Made by a program: the position numbers and the translations under genes. From Hygrophila difformis (lineage: Eukaryota > Streptophyta > Magnoliopsida > Lamiales > Acanthaceae): 64,000 nt of DNA. The notes under the pieces were generated by a model. The model had not been told where the DNA came from. It saw only the letters and a list, made by a program, of their open reading frames with translations, and did not search any database. The stretch spans positions 23,280,444-23,344,443 of the forward strand of contig JAOANR010000010.1 in assembly GCA_030278955.1 (NCBI GenBank), in the 5' to 3' direction. The first letter of the stretch is position 1. Each line of letters opens with the position of its first letter. This document shows positions 10,484 to 21,611 of the stretch, piece after piece.

Positions 10484-11401
10484 TGTTAGTTCCGTTTGCG
10501 TGGATAACCAATTAAGTAGTCCTGAAAACTAGTTCAAGCACCTTTCGTGGACTCGTTAAACAGTTTAAGTAAATAAGCAGCGGAAAGTAAATAAACTGTG
10601 AAAATAAAGAACTCAAGATTTGTTGACCCAGTTCGGCACAAGCCTACATCTGGGGGATACCAATCCAGGAGATTCACTAATTGTTTTGGTTTGATCCTCG
10701 ATCACAACAATAGTGAATTGTTTCGCCCAACTCCAATCACCAAGCGGACTGAATTGTCAAACCAAGACACTCCCCCTGTCTTGGTGAAGATCTCCCCGAC
10801 CTTGCTTCAATCCCTTGAAGGCTCCTCCTTCAAGTTTGCCCTTGGTCGAAACCTGTTGGCGACTCTCCTTGATCTTTTCAATTAAGCTCTTGAGTTTGAC
10901 GACTTCCTCGAAACCCTTGATTGATTTTGTCAACTTCAATCAAGCACACTGTAGCTCTCTATCGATCAATTCACCCGAGGAAATGATTGATCGGATATCT
11001 TCCTTCTAATGAATTAACTCACGAACACGGAAGGAATATGATTCTCTCTTCACAAAGTTTTCAATAGCACAAGGGTGTAGATCAGTAATGCGTCGTGCCA
11101 AATTCAATCCTTGGCCGTCCTATTTGAAGAGAATCGACTTTCCTCTATTCTAAGGCTAAAGATCTTGTTTCCATAAATGTGCGGATCCTTAGAATAGAGT
11201 TTCCCAGATTAAGAGATCTTGGTTTCCATTCTTCGTGTGCAAGATCTGGGCAGGGAATCAACTAGCCGTTAGGAGTAATACCATAGCAGATTCGCCAGCA
11301 TCGCTTCCCTTAATTTGTTTGTCGCCTGCTGATGTGGTTGGTCCAACAAAGTAGTTCGGACATCGGTTGTGAACACATTCGCTCAAAACTAGTTCCCAAC
11401 A
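10484..11401 (-). repeat. Element A 3' LTR
   Basis: Starts TGTTAGTTCCG and ends GTTCCCAACA. It differs from the 5' LTR at about three sites (start region, AAGGCTAAAG versus AAGGCTGAAG, CATCGG versus CATCAG). Near 10621-10669 it carries the motif GTTGACCCAGTTCGG followed by CTACATCTGGGGGATACC, shared in form with elements C and D. Confidence 0.95.
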
Positions 11402-11416
11402 ATCTCCCCCTTTTTG
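11402..11416 (-). other. Element A polypurine tract
   Basis: ATCTCCCCCTTTTTG on the + strand, read as CAAAAAGGGGGAGAT on the element's strand. It lies directly beside the 3' LTR, where plus-strand priming starts. Confidence 0.85.
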
Positions 11417-11851
11417 GCAGAATGTGGGCCAGTTTATGAGTTGGTCCAACTGATGTCTAAACAATAAATACAAGAACAGAATTAAGGAGAACTTCCCATT
11501 GATTCCCAACCACCGATTACAAGTATTCCCCAAGGCAAGACAAACTAACCTAATGCTCCGTACAAGTACGCCTATTAAAAGTCTAGGAGCATTCACAACA
11601 AAACAAGCACATGGCAATCATGATGAAATAAGATATGTAAGAGCACAAAATAATTATTACAGGCCATAGTGCAATTGTTCATCAGTTCAAACAAAAGTTC
11701 ATAAAGCGCAAAAAAAAAACTTTACCCAGCAGCAGCAGCAGAGGTGGTGGTGCAGACTCCTTCCTTCAAGTGTCCAGAGGAACCGATCAACATCATCGGT
11801 TAGATCAACTTCACTCCCCCTCTGGCACACATTTTGCCCAAAAATGGCATA

Positions 11852-14227
11852 TCACTCTGAGGCATCAGAGGAATCAGCATCAGACTCGCTGGACTCCTCC
11901 TCTGGATTGGTATCCAATGGTTCATCTTCATCCGACCAGACATCAGGAAGCTGCCTGAGCATCTTTTCCGCGGATTGGACCTGCACATGAACTTGAGCTT
12001 CCAACACTTTGAGATGATTGATATGGTCAGTGAGATCATCACGAAGCTGGGAAAAAGCATCCTTTGCAGGGATCCTTCCCTCTGGTCCAGCCAGGTCTGG
12101 CTTCTTCTTAGCAAAGTTGGCAGAGAGCTTGAAGTCAGCAATATCCTCAGGACGATCATGTTTGCTTCCCATGATGTGAAGGTGTTTCAGGTACTCCGAG
12201 ATGAGACCAGGGAATGGAAGTGTGGTGTTGTACTTCCTCTTGACTTTTCCAGCAAACCCCAGCATTTGTTCAAGCACAAGTGCACCATAATTGATCTCAT
12301 ATTTCTGGTCTATAGCAAACAACAGTTTACACATGCTTTTCGACACAACAGAATGGTTAGCAGTGGGCATGATATTGTGAGCACACAATTTATACAGCAT
12401 AGCAAACCTTTGAGTCAGAACTCCTGCACTTAAACCTTTTCCTTGAAATCTCTTCCCTTCCACTCCAGAGAGTGTTTCAGCAATAGTGTTCATAGGGAAT
12501 TTTGCACTTCGAGAGTAAACAGATTTCAGAGAAGTGCGGGGTACCTGGAGAAAGCGATTTAAGGCCCTGGCTTTGAGTTCAAACAGTTCTCCATGGGCAT
12601 AGCCGAGTTCGAGCCAGGGGCTCTTGGTGTTGAGGACTTCGGAGCTCAGGTTTGCATAGAAATGCCTAACTAGCTGTCCCTTGTATTGTTTGATCTCAGT
12701 TCCCCAAAACAAAAGGGACCTCTCCTCCAGGTACTTGTGCCACCCCATCTCCTCGTATCGTTCCGCAGCAAAGCGAATTTCTGGATGGACCTTCATCTTC
12801 TCCAGGACAGTTGAGAAGTAGTGCTTAGACACTTCATAATAGAAGTCAATGGAAATCGCGTTCCCAGCATCAATGATTTCAGGTTCATGGTCCTCGGATG
12901 AGGATTCAGCAATCTTCCTTTTCTTGGATCCAGAGGCTTTGGCAGAGGCTTCAGGTTCAGAGCGAGTCCGCTTTTTGGGTTCGGACTCCTTGGGCGAACG
13001 CCTGGCAGGTGGAGTTGGTACACGAGGCTCAGTCTGTGGTTCAACTTCTTCAACAGAATCTGCTTCAGCATCTTCATCAACTTCTTCTACAAATTCGCCT
13101 TCCTCCTCTTCAGATTCTTCATTAGATTCAGCATCTTCGCTTTGGGTGTCTTGGGACCCCAATTCTTCAGACTTTTCTTCAGTTGGGTTCTCCCCCTCAG
13201 TTGGATCAGGGGCATCTTCCTGAAAATGTTCCGTGTCTCCTCCCGATTCTATGTTGACATCATCATCGGAGCTTGAAGTTTCCTCATCTTCTTCGTCTTC
13301 TTCCTGTTCAATTTCGGTTTGAACTGTTTCTTTGACAGGGACAATTTCCTCAGGTTCTGGTCTCAACATATGCTTTCGCTTTTGACTGGCAGTCCAGGCA
13401 ATTTCTTCAGTGATCAGGTTCACAGCATATTCCCTTTCATCATCACTTATGTCGATCATTGATTCATCTCCAGAGCTTTCATCAGCATCCTCTTGAACAT
13501 AGTCTGAGTCGAGTTCCTCTTCGTCCAGTGGTTCAGTGACGGGTTCCGTCGCCTTTGGTGAACTGGTTTGAGTAGTTGGGGCAGTGGTTTCCAGAGGATC
13601 ATCAGGGGTTGCTTCAGTGGTGATGATGGGAGCAGGGTCAGTCACACCACTTGGTTCCACGGCAGCGTTCTTCGCGGGAGTTTTCTTCTTAGGCTTTGTA
13701 GTGGACACCTTCTGTGCATCCTTGGGGGATGCAGATTTTGAGGGTGCAGCAGGTACATTCACCGATTTCGATCCCATGGTTGGCAAGTTCTCCAGAATAG
13801 AGTCCAAGGGCTTGAGTGCTTTGGCAACTTCAGTTTCCACAAGTTCACTTACGGAGGCGTTCTTCTTTGCAACAGCCTTTTCCTTTGTCTTTGATGCAGA
13901 GACAGCCTTTCCTTTCGTTTTCGGAGCCTCCGAGTTTTTCTTCTTCAAGGCCATGGCACCAGCAACTTCGGCTCGAATGTCGAGAGGATCCTGAACACCA
14001 CCGGGGGTTCCCCTTTCTCCGGCAGTGGAAGGAGAAGAGGAGTGAAATGGCACAGCAACTAAGGATGGAGTTTCAGAGATGGTTTGCTCCATGATCGCCT
14101 TCTGTACTGACTTCGCACGTCCCTTGGCACTGGACTCCTCGGGTGAGATACCCTTTTTGCTTCCGGCAGTCGAGGAGGGGGTCGGGTCTTGTGATTTGGA
14201 ACCTTGGCTTCCTCGTGTCTTCACCAT
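11852..14227 (-). CDS. Element A third ORF (Sirevirus env-like / plant transposon protein)
   Basis: An open frame of 791 codons from the Met in MVKTRGSQGSKS; an in-frame Met 11 codons upstream is also possible. The first two-thirds is Ser/Pro/Lys-rich, then strongly acidic (about residues 230-400), then a KKRTRSEPEASAKASGSKKRK nuclear-localisation-like basic stretch. The last third is folded-looking, with VRHFYANLSSEV, KMCKL/FAIDQKYEINYGALV-type and LPFPGLISEYLKHL motifs, followed by an acidic tail. This C-terminal part resembles the 'putative plant transposon protein' domain found in third ORFs of Sireviruses and some gypsy elements. I see no signal peptide or clear membrane segment, so 'envelope' is only a historical label. 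Function is unknown. Similar domains occur at 34613 and 54847. Confidence 0.8.
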   Translation of the reverse strand: MVKTRGSQGSKSQDPTPSSTAGSKKGISPEESSAKGRAKSVQKAIMEQTISETPSLVAVPFHSSSPSTAGERGTPGGVQDPLDIRAEVAGAMALKKKNSEAPKTKGKAVSASKTKEKAVAKKNASVSELVETEVAKALKPLDSILENLPTMGSKSVNVPAAPSKSASPKDAQKVSTTKPKKKTPAKNAAVEPSGVTDPAPIITTEATPDDPLETTAPTTQTSSPKATEPVTEPLDEEELDSDYVQEDADESSGDESMIDISDDEREYAVNLITEEIAWTASQKRKHMLRPEPEEIVPVKETVQTEIEQEEDEEDEETSSSDDDVNIESGGDTEHFQEDAPDPTEGENPTEEKSEELGSQDTQSEDAESNEESEEEEGEFVEEVDEDAEADSVEEVEPQTEPRVPTPPARRSPKESEPKKRTRSEPEASAKASGSKKRKIAESSSEDHEPEIIDAGNAISIDFYYEVSKHYFSTVLEKMKVHPEIRFAAERYEEMGWHKYLEERSLLFWGTEIKQYKGQLVRHFYANLSSEVLNTKSPWLELGYAHGELFELKARALNRFLQVPRTSLKSVYSRSAKFPMNTIAETLSGVEGKRFQGKGLSAGVLTQRFAMLYKLCAHNIMPTANHSVVSKSMCKLLFAIDQKYEINYGALVLEQMLGFAGKVKRKYNTTLPFPGLISEYLKHLHIMGSKHDRPEDIADFKLSANFAKKKPDLAGPEGRIPAKDAFSQLRDDLTDHINHLKVLEAQVHVQVQSAEKMLRQLPDVWSDEDEPLDTNPEEESSESDADSSDASE

Positions 14228-14678
14228 TGTAGCTGAAAGAAGGACTTTTGGCAAGAACAAGTGAAGAGGAATATTGGTTTGCTTGTTACAAAATAAGAGG
14301 GACTTTAGAGATTATATGAGATCGAGAGAAGAGTAGCTAAAGGGAATAGTATCACAGACGGATTTTGGTGAAGAAGAAAGGAAACTTCCCTTGATTAAAG
14401 AAGGAAAGAAGATCACAACTTCCCATAACCACAATCATCACGTTTTTGAACGTGATTTTGCAGGTAACCGTTCCCGCCTCACGCGCCTGTCATGTCAACT
14501 TCAAATTTGATTTCAAAAATTTTACTCTTCTTCTCAAGGTATGGATTGGATTCTGCAAATCAAGTCTTGAACAAAATATAGTTAGTTCCAAATACAATTT
14601 TTAAGGTAATAAAATATATATACTTTATTTAAATAAGGAAATTTGCAAAAATAAAACTTATTCCATGGATTTAGGGAT

Positions 14679-16931
14679 TTAAGTGATCATGCATATCCCG
14701 AGATCTCTTCTCAATTTTTCGAATCTTTCTCGATCAAGAGCCTTAGTGAAGATATCCGCATGCTGCTCAGTAGTTCCGACATGTTGTATGGACACTATTC
14801 CTTCTTCGACAAGATCCCTTATGAAATGATGCCTGAGCTCAATGTGCTTAGTTCTCCCATGTTGAACTGGATTCTTTGAGATGTTGATCGCGCTCATGTT
14901 GTCACATAGTATAGTGAGAACTTCTTGATCAATACCATAGTCGAGCATCATTTGCTTCATCCATAGCAATTGTGCACAGCAACTTCCAGCTGCAATGTAT
15001 TCAGCTTCGGCAGTTGATAGGGAAATGGAACTTTGTTTCTTGCTATACCAACTGACTAGGTTGGTTCCAATGTAAAAGCATCCTCCGGTTGTGCTTTTTC
15101 GATCATCCGCATCACCTGCCCAATCTGCATCACTATAACCAAGTAATGAAAGATTAGACTCTTTAGAGTACCAAATACCAAGATCACTTGTTCCTGAGAT
15201 ATATTTGATCACTCGTTTGGCAGCCTTTAGGTGTGATTCCTTGGGGTCGGCTTGGTAACGAGCACAAACACCTACTGCATAGCTTATGTCTGGTCTACTT
15301 GCAGCTAGATATAGAAGGCTTCCGATGATGCTTCGATAGAGTTTCTGATCAACACTTTGACCACTAGGATCTTTGCTCATTTTGTCATTAGTCCCGATAG
15401 GCGTTCGAGCTGGTTTGCTGGACTCCATGCCAAACTTTTTAACAATGTTTCGGGCATACTTGGTTTGGCTTAAAAATATTCCATCTTTCTTCTGAGCAAC
15501 CTGCAAACCAAGAAAGTAAGTTAGTTCTCCTACCATGCTCATTTCAAACTCCTTACCCATTATTTCGATGAACTGGTCTTTGAGCACATGGTGTGTTGAT
15601 CCAAAAACAATGTCATCGACGTAGACTTGAGCAATGAGGATCCCTTTGTTCTCTCTTTTGATAAAGAGAGTCTTGTCCAAGCTCCCTCTTTCGAATCCAT
15701 GTTCAAGCAGGTATTTGGAGAGCCTTTCGTACCAGGCCCTAGGAGCTTGTTTTAGCCCATAGAGTGCCTTGTTGAGCTTGTAGACATGTTGAGGATGATG
15801 GGGGTCTTCAAATCCTTTAGGCTGTTCTACGTATACTTCCTCATTCAGCCAGCCATTTAGGAAGACACTTTTGACATCCATTTGAAAAAGCTTGAATCCT
15901 AGCGAGCATGCGATCGATAGTAGTAGTCGGACAGCTTCAAGTCTTGCTACTGGTGCAAATGTTTCACTGAAGTCGACACCTTCGACTTGGGTGTAACCCT
16001 GAGCAACTAATCGGGCTTTGTTTCTAGTAATGTTCCCTTTTTCATCACTTTTGTTGCGAAAGATCCACTTGGTTCCGATTATGTTCTTGTCTTGAGGTCT
16101 TTCAACTAGGGTCCAGACTTCATTTCTTTCGAACTGGAGTAGTTCATCCTGCATAGCACTTATCCAGTGTTCATCTTGAAGTGCTTCTTCAACTCTTGAG
16201 GGTTCGATCTTTGAAGTATAGCAGTGCAAGCCTGCAAGCTCTTTAAAGTCGATCTTTTTCCCTCGAGTCTTTCTCCTTTCATTTACATCACCAATAATGT
16301 CTTCAGGGTCATGATGCTTGTGAATGCGTCCATTTAGGTCCTTTTGAGGTTCTGCTTCTCGTGACGTGGTGTCCATGCTTGGCGTTTGGACTCGTTTGGT
16401 GGACTGTTCATCAGAAGTGGGTGGAGTTGTGCTGTGTTGATCATCCTGACCACTGGGAGTTTCATCATCATGAGGAGGAACATCCTCTTTGCTGGTCACA
16501 TCTTCTATTGTCACATTTGTAGACTCCAGTACTTTCCTTGTCTTAGGAAGATATACTCTATATGCACGACTTGTGGTAGAGTATCCCACAAATATTCCTT
16601 CATTGCTTTTTTCTTGGAACTTCCCAACATGTTCCCTGTCATTTAGAACGAAACATTTGCTACCAAAAATATGAAAATAAGTAATTGAGGTCTTTTTACC
16701 ATTCCAAATCTCATATGGAGTCATAAGAGAGTTTGGCCTTAAGTAGACTCGGTTTATGGTGTAGCAAGCTGTGTTCACGGCTTCGGCCCAAAGAAATTCA
16801 GCCACTTTCTTTGAGTTGAGCATCACCCTAGACATTTCTTGTAGGGTTCGATTTCTTCTTTCGACTACTCCGTTTTGTTGAGGTGTTTTTGGCGCCGAAT
16901 ATTCATGCTTAATTCCATGTGTAGCACAGTA
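14679..16931 (-). CDS. Element A pol, C-terminal part: integrase end, RT, RNase H
   Basis: Continues in the same frame as the upstream gag-pol after a TAA at 16932-16934. The first Met of the open stretch is at 16835 but there is no reason to think translation starts there. The start encodes the rest of the integrase core ([12 protein letters not shown] with the third catalytic acid, then [14 protein letters not shown]). RT follows with [30 protein letters not shown], and the catalytic YVDDIVFGS near 15596-15625. RNase H includes [18 protein letters not shown] and the [12 protein letters not shown] motif. Ends with LGICMIT. Nothing else in this part is broken, which agrees with the very similar LTRs. 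Confidence 0.9.
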   Translation of the reverse strand, partial: YCATHGIKHEYSAPKTPQQNGVVERRNRTLQEMSRVMLNSKKVAEFLWAEAVNTACYTINRVYLRPNSLMTPYEIWNGKKTSITYFHIFGSKCFVLNDREHVGKFQEKSNEGIFVGYSTTSRAYRVYLPKTRKVLESTNVTIEDVTSKEDVPPHDDETPSGQDDQHSTTPPTSDEQSTKRVQTPSMDTTSREAEPQKDLNGRIHKHHDPEDIIGDVNERRKTRGKKIDFKELAGLHCYTSKIEPSRVEEALQDEHWISAMQDELLQFERNEVWTLVERPQDKNIIGTKWIFRNKSDEKGNITRNKARLVAQGYTQVEGVDFSETFAPVARLEAVRLLLSIACSLGFKLFQMDVKSVFLNGWLNEEVYVEQPKGFEDPHHPQHVYKLNKALYGLKQAPRAWYERLSKYLLEHGFERGSLDKTLFIKRENKGILIAQVYVDDIVFGSTHHVLKDQFIEIMGKEFEMSMVGELTYFLGLQVAQKKDGIFLSQTKYARNIVKKFGMESSKPARTPIGTNDKMSKDPSGQSVDQKLYRSIIGSLLYLAASRPDISYAVGVCARYQADPKESHLKAAKRVIKYISGTSDLGIWYSKESNLSLLGYSDADWAGDADDRKSTTGGCFYIGTNLVSWYSKKQSSISLSTAEAEYIAAGSCCAQLLWMKQMMLDYGIDQEVLTILCDNMSAINISKNPVQHGRTKHIELRHHFIRDLVEEGIVSIQHVGTTEQHADIFTKALDRERFEKLRRDLGICMIT

Positions 16932-19682
16932 TTATTCAAAGGATTGATTTTCGAACTCTCGTCCATGATCACTTCGAATCCGTTTTACCTTGGTGTCCTT
17001 TTCGGTCATGAGTCGATTGCACAGCTTCTCGAAGGCTTTGAATGTGTCGCCTTTTTCCCTGAGAAAATCTATCCAAGTGTACCTGGAGTAATCATCAATA
17101 CATACAAAAATATATTTTTTACCTCCCAAGCTTTCAACTTCCATTGGACCAATAAGATCCATGTGCAGTAGGTCAAGACACTTGGTTGATCCAGGGAGTT
17201 CAGATAGTTTGTGTGAACTCCTGTGCTGTTTGTTCTTGGCACACTCGTTGCAGAGAACTATACTTGATTTATTGAATTGAGAAAGACCTTTGACTGCCCC
17301 GGTTCTGCTGAGTTTGATAAGATCTTTAAAGTTAAGATGTCCAAGCTTTTCATGCCATAATGTGATGTGATCCTTACCTGCAGCTGCACCAAAATTGCAA
17401 GTTTGAACAAGATGATAGCAATTATTTTTAGAGCGCAAACCTCTCATAATGCATTCTTGATCTTGATTGAGCACTTGACAATCTTTCTTGGTAAACTGCA
17501 CCACAAGGTCCTCATCACACAATTGACTGATGCTTATCAAGTTAGCTTGGAGTCCATCGACAAAGAAAACAGGTGACAGTTCCTTCGAGCCATTGTTCTC
17601 AATGGTCCCTTGACCAATTAGGGCACCCTTTTTTCCATCTCCAAAAACAACGAATCCTCCATTAATTTCTTTGTAGTGTTTGAGCAGACTCCTTTCTCCT
17701 GTCATGTGTTTGGAACATCCACTGTCGAAGTACCACACTTTGTCTGCAGCATTCTTCTTTTGTGAAAGAAAGGCAACGTGACATTTGTTCTGAATTTTAG
17801 GAACCCATTCGCACTTGATGGAGATTAGCTTCATCTTGATTTTGTCATTTGGCCAGATGATGGGTTTCCCTGTTTGTAGATCTTTTACCAAAATTCCACA
17901 GTTTTTGGTTTTGTGGCCTTCAAGCTTGCAATAATCGCATCTGAGTGGGATTGGAGGTGGAGGTCTCCTTGTCCATTTGTTTCTTCCTACAGGATGGAAC
18001 GATTTCTTGATAGTTCGGGGTTCACTTAGCATTCCTCCGGACACAAACTTGCTTTTCTTTTCTCCACGAGAAGTTGAGGCTTGATATCCCAAGCCTTGTT
18101 TGTTGTTGCTCGGTCTTCCCATAGCAATTACATCATCTAACTTGGCTTTTCCTTTGTTTAGAGCCGCCAGAGTGCTTTCAGCCTTGGCAAGTTTCTCTTG
18201 AACTTCGGTGAGTTCTGTGTGAAGAGCATCTTTCTTCCCAAGCATACTATAGTACCACAGTTTATAGTCAACTTTTTCAACCTCCAGTTCCTTGTTTTCT
18301 TTCTGAAGCTCAGCATTTTTCTCACTTAGTTCATTCACCAGGCCAGACAGCTCTGTGGACGCCTTTTCAAGTTCCTGATTTTTGCATGTGAGACTCTGGA
18401 GTTGTTCCTTTAGCCTTTCATTCTCGACATGTAATTCTACTGATTCAGCAATGGATATTTCCAGCTTCTCGAACATTTCTTCGTAGAGATCATTGAGTTT
18501 ACTGACGCTTTCATCTTGATTCCTGGCACAAGAGTGAACCATGTTAGAGGAAACCATATTGACTGAGTTGGGACCCATACCTGTTTCGGGTTCATCATCA
18601 CTGTCCGAATCCCATGTGCCGACGAAGGCTACTCCATAGTTTACACCATGTTCATCAGACTCCTTCTCATCTTCAGAGTCACTAAATGTTACTTGATGGG
18701 ATTTGCTGGACTCCTTTGGTCTGAGATTGGCACAGTCTTTTTTCATATGGCCTCTTCCCCCACATTCAAAGCATATGATCTCCTTGTCATCCTCAATCCT
18801 TGAAGGTTTTGGTTTATTTTTGTCGAGAGACTTCGAGCCTTTCTGAGTGGATTTAGAGTTTGATGTCCCGGCATCCCTCTTCATGGAGGAGTTGAATCTA
18901 GATCTATGGTTCTTGACGATCTGATTTAGCCTTTTGGACAACATGGCCAGTTCTTCTTCGTCACTGAAGTCATCATGATTTTCCATGGAGAAATCTTCCT
19001 CATCCTTGGTCGTGGATTTGAATGCCACTGGTTTACTTTTGGTCCTGGGACAGTGATCCATTTCCCATGATTGTAGGATTCCCATTAGTTCATCAACCTG
19101 CAATTTATCAAAGTCTTTGTATAGCTCAAGTGCTGCGACCTTTGCATTGAACCTTTCCGGAAGCGTCCCAATGATTTTTCCTACAATGTCCTGTTGAGAA
19201 TATACTTTGCCAAGCTGAAGAGCTTGGTTGGTTAGATCACGGATACGACCAATATATTGGCCGACAGACTCATTATCATCCATAGAAATCTTATGAAATT
19301 GTGCATCAAGAGTAATGATTCTAGATTTCTTTACCGGAGCCATACCCTCGTAGGTATTGGCTAAAGTAGTCCAGACATCATATGCAATCTTACATCCAGC
19401 GATAAGTCTGTATTGATCTTTTGTGAGAGCATTGTGAATTGCATTCAGGGCTTTGGAGTTCTTTGAAGCGGCAAGCTTCTCAGCAGCAGTCCATTCACTC
19501 CTTGGTTTGAGTGTTTTTACACCGTCTTCTTCTTTCACTGGTGGATGGTATTGGTTTTCTACTGCATCCCAAGCCCCTTCGTCCAGAGCAATGAGGAAAG
19601 CCTCCATTTGATCTTTCCAATATGCATAGTTTGATCCATCGAGCAATGGTGGTCTGGTTACAGATCCGCCTTGGTTTTCCAT
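16932..19682 (-). CDS. Element A gag-protease-integrase, ending at an in-frame stop
   Basis: Chosen start is the Met of MENQGGSVTRPP just inside the primer site; the frame is open further upstream into the LTR, but that is untranslated leader. Order: gag (UBN2-like, with WTTLANTYEG and LPERFNAKVAAL), zinc knuckle CFECGGRGHMKKDC near 18735-18776, a long coiled coil, a second knuckle CDYCKLEGHKTKNC, protease DSGCSKHMTG, the GAG-pre-integrase His/Cys motif (HEKLGHLN ... CNECAKNKQH), and integrase MDLIGP, IDDYSRYTW and RSDHGREFE. The TAA at 16932-16934 falls between the second and third catalytic acids of integrase. The rest of pol follows in the same frame, so this is one nonsense change, not a designed gag-pol boundary. 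Confidence 0.88.
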   Translation of the reverse strand: MENQGGSVTRPPLLDGSNYAYWKDQMEAFLIALDEGAWDAVENQYHPPVKEEDGVKTLKPRSEWTAAEKLAASKNSKALNAIHNALTKDQYRLIAGCKIAYDVWTTLANTYEGMAPVKKSRIITLDAQFHKISMDDNESVGQYIGRIRDLTNQALQLGKVYSQQDIVGKIIGTLPERFNAKVAALELYKDFDKLQVDELMGILQSWEMDHCPRTKSKPVAFKSTTKDEEDFSMENHDDFSDEEELAMLSKRLNQIVKNHRSRFNSSMKRDAGTSNSKSTQKGSKSLDKNKPKPSRIEDDKEIICFECGGRGHMKKDCANLRPKESSKSHQVTFSDSEDEKESDEHGVNYGVAFVGTWDSDSDDEPETGMGPNSVNMVSSNMVHSCARNQDESVSKLNDLYEEMFEKLEISIAESVELHVENERLKEQLQSLTCKNQELEKASTELSGLVNELSEKNAELQKENKELEVEKVDYKLWYYSMLGKKDALHTELTEVQEKLAKAESTLAALNKGKAKLDDVIAMGRPSNNKQGLGYQASTSRGEKKSKFVSGGMLSEPRTIKKSFHPVGRNKWTRRPPPPIPLRCDYCKLEGHKTKNCGILVKDLQTGKPIIWPNDKIKMKLISIKCEWVPKIQNKCHVAFLSQKKNAADKVWYFDSGCSKHMTGERSLLKHYKEINGGFVVFGDGKKGALIGQGTIENNGSKELSPVFFVDGLQANLISISQLCDEDLVVQFTKKDCQVLNQDQECIMRGLRSKNNCYHLVQTCNFGAAAGKDHITLWHEKLGHLNFKDLIKLSRTGAVKGLSQFNKSSIVLCNECAKNKQHRSSHKLSELPGSTKCLDLLHMDLIGPMEVESLGGKKYIFVCIDDYSRYTWIDFLREKGDTFKAFEKLCNRLMTEKDTKVKRIRSDHGREFENQSFE

Positions 19683-19718
19683 GCCTTTTGTCTGGATCTC
19701 GCTTTCCAAAGCGTGTGC

Positions 19719-19730
19719 GCTCTGATACCA
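19719..19730 (-). other. Element A primer binding site (tRNA-iMet)
   Basis: GCTCTGATACCA on the + strand, i.e. TGGTATCAGAGC on the element strand, two bases inside the 5' LTR. This is complementary to the 3' end of initiator methionine tRNA, the usual copia primer. Confidence 0.9.
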
Positions 19731-19732
19731 AT

Positions 19733-20650
19733 TGTTAGGTCCGTTTGCGTGGATAACCAATTAAGTAGTCCTGAAAACTAGTTCAAGCACCTTTCGTGGA
19801 CTCGTTAAACAGTTTAAGTAAATAAGCAGCGGAAAGTAAATAAACTGTGAAAATAAAGAACTCAAGATTTGTTGACCCAGTTCGGCACAAGCCTACATCT
19901 GGGGGATACCAATCCAGGAGATTCACTAATTGTTTTGGTTTGATCCTCGATCACAACAATAGTGAATTGTTTCGCCCAACTCCAATCACCAAGCGGACTG
20001 AATTGTCAAACCAAGACACTCCCCCTGTCTTGGTGAAGATCTCCCCGACCTTGCTTCAATCCCTTGAAGGCTCCTCCTTCAAGTTTGCCCTTGGTCGAAA
20101 CCTGTTGGCGACTCTCCTTGATCTTTTCAATTAAGCTCTTGAGTTTGACGACTTCCTCGAAACCCTTGATTGATTTTGTCAACTTCAATCAAGCACACTG
20201 TAGCTCTCTATCGATCAATTCACCCGAGGAAATGATTGATCGGATATCTTCCTTCTAATGAATTAACTCACGAACACGGAAGGAATATGATTCTCTCTTC
20301 ACAAAGTTTTCAATAGCACAAGGGTGTAGATCAGTAATGCGTCGTGCCAAATTCAATCCTTGGCCGTCCTATTTGAAGAGAATCGACTTTCCTCTATTCT
20401 AAGGCTGAAGATCTTGTTTCCATAAATGTGCGGATCCTTAGAATAGAGTTTCCCAGATTAAGAGATCTTGGTTTCCATTCTTCGTGTGCAAGATCTGGGC
20501 AGGGAATCAACTAGCCGTTAGGAGTAATACCATAGCAGATTCGCCAGCATCGCTTCCCTTAATTTGTTTGTCGCCTGCTGATGTGGTTGGTCCAACAAAG
20601 TAGTTCGGACATCAGTTGTGAACACATTCGCTCAAAACTAGTTCCCAACA
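19733..20650 (-). repeat. Element A 5' LTR
   Basis: TGTTAGGTCCG to GTTCCCAACA, 918 bp, the same length as the other LTR. On the element's strand it supplies the promoter. The 5-bp duplication GTTTT follows at 20651. Confidence 0.95.
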
Positions 20651-21095
20651 GTTTTAAACCTTCTTGGATTGGAGTACGTACGTCACTCGAAGAGCTTCAT
20701 GGAGAGGAACTTTTATTTGATTGACTTGAGATGGGGGCAGTAACTTGTTGACTATCATCAGGAATGGTTTTCACCTTGCTCCCTCCATTCACCTGCTTCC
20801 AGCTCCATTCTGAATCCTCTCCTCAAAAACCACATTTCTTCTAACAATAATCTTGCCACTAAGAGGATTCAGCTTTGGACTCAATATGGGATAGCCAATG
20901 AATATACAATTAACAGTTTTTGAGCTAACCGATGAGTATTGGACAACATGGCTCAAATTCTTCAAGGTTGATACCCAGTGGAAATAAGTACTGCAGGGTC
21001 ATCAAAAGTGGCAAGCACTCTATTATCTGATAGAATAGAACACACATGACACACCGTAGGTGTTAGGTCATTTTTCTGTTTGTCCTATTTATCAA
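20651..21095 (-). pseudogene. Old Ty1/copia fragment, right part
   Basis: Continuation of the copia remnant at 9876 on the other side of element A. Minus-strand codons in shifting frames match the integrase-RT linker (a stretch like FIGYPILSPKLNPLSGKIIV, then EERIQNGAG). Many stops. The two parts join across the GTTTT duplication, so element A landed in an already decayed copia. Confidence 0.65.
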
Positions 21096-21299
21096 GATCT
21101 AGTTAAGGGGTGTTTGGTACAGGGGAATTGGGCTTAGAGAATGGGAATTAAGCCCAATTCCCATGTTTGTTTAGGACTGAGAATTGAATAGAGAGAAATA
21201 AATTGATTCTCTTTCTCAAGTTTCGTTTCTCTCCAATTTACAGAGAATTGGCGAGATTTGGCATTTTCAATTCTCGACCGATCGCATCATTCTCTGTTG

Positions 21300-21490
21300 T
21301 GTGTCTCTCTCTGGAACCCGTCGATCCTTTTTCCTCTCTCCCATTCCATCGCCAACCTTCTTCTGCTCTGTCGCTGTCCCTCTGCTGCGTCTCTCTGGAA
21401 CCCGTCACCGCCGTCCCTCTACTGCGTCTCTCTAGAACCCGTCGCCGCCATCCCTCTGCTGTGTCTCTCTGGAACTCCGTCGCCCTTTAA
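21300..21490. repeat. About 37-bp minisatellite, four units
   Basis: GTCTCTCTGGAACCCGTC recurs near 21301, 21390, 21425 and 21463, with CCGCCRTCCCTCTRCTG between units. The short open frames over it are repeats rather than genes. Confidence 0.75.
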
Positions 21491-21611
21491 CCTAGCCCCC
21501 ATTCCTATCGCCATCACTTCTTCTTTCCTGTCTGCCCGCCATCTGTTATTCTGTTGTCGTCCGCTCGTCCGCCGGGCATCAATTTCTTCCACAGGTACAA
21601 TTTCTGTTTCT

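Larger units (their letters stand above)
10484..20650 (-). mobile_element. Element A: young Sirevirus-type Ty1/copia retrotransposon
   Basis: A complete LTR retrotransposon of about 10.2 kb in minus orientation. LTRs of 918 bp (10484-11401 and 19733-20650) start TG, end CA and differ at only about three positions. Flanking duplication is GTTTT (10479-10483, 20651-20655). Order on the minus strand: 5' LTR, tRNA-iMet primer site, gag-PR-INT-RT-RNaseH, a third ORF, polypurine tract, 3' LTR. A long gag with coiled coil and two zinc knuckles plus a third ORF after pol fits the Sirevirus lineage. A single in-frame stop interrupts pol, so this copy probably depends on others to move. Confidence 0.95.

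Noticed and set aside
12849..14094. + strand frames opposite the third ORF of element A, and similarly 35555-36007
   Set aside because: Low-complexity Ser-rich mirrors of acidic or Ser-rich minus-strand coding sequence.
11852..14227. A true retroviral envelope gene
   Set aside because: No signal peptide, fusion peptide or membrane anchor is visible. Basic and acidic low-complexity regions suggest an intracellular protein.
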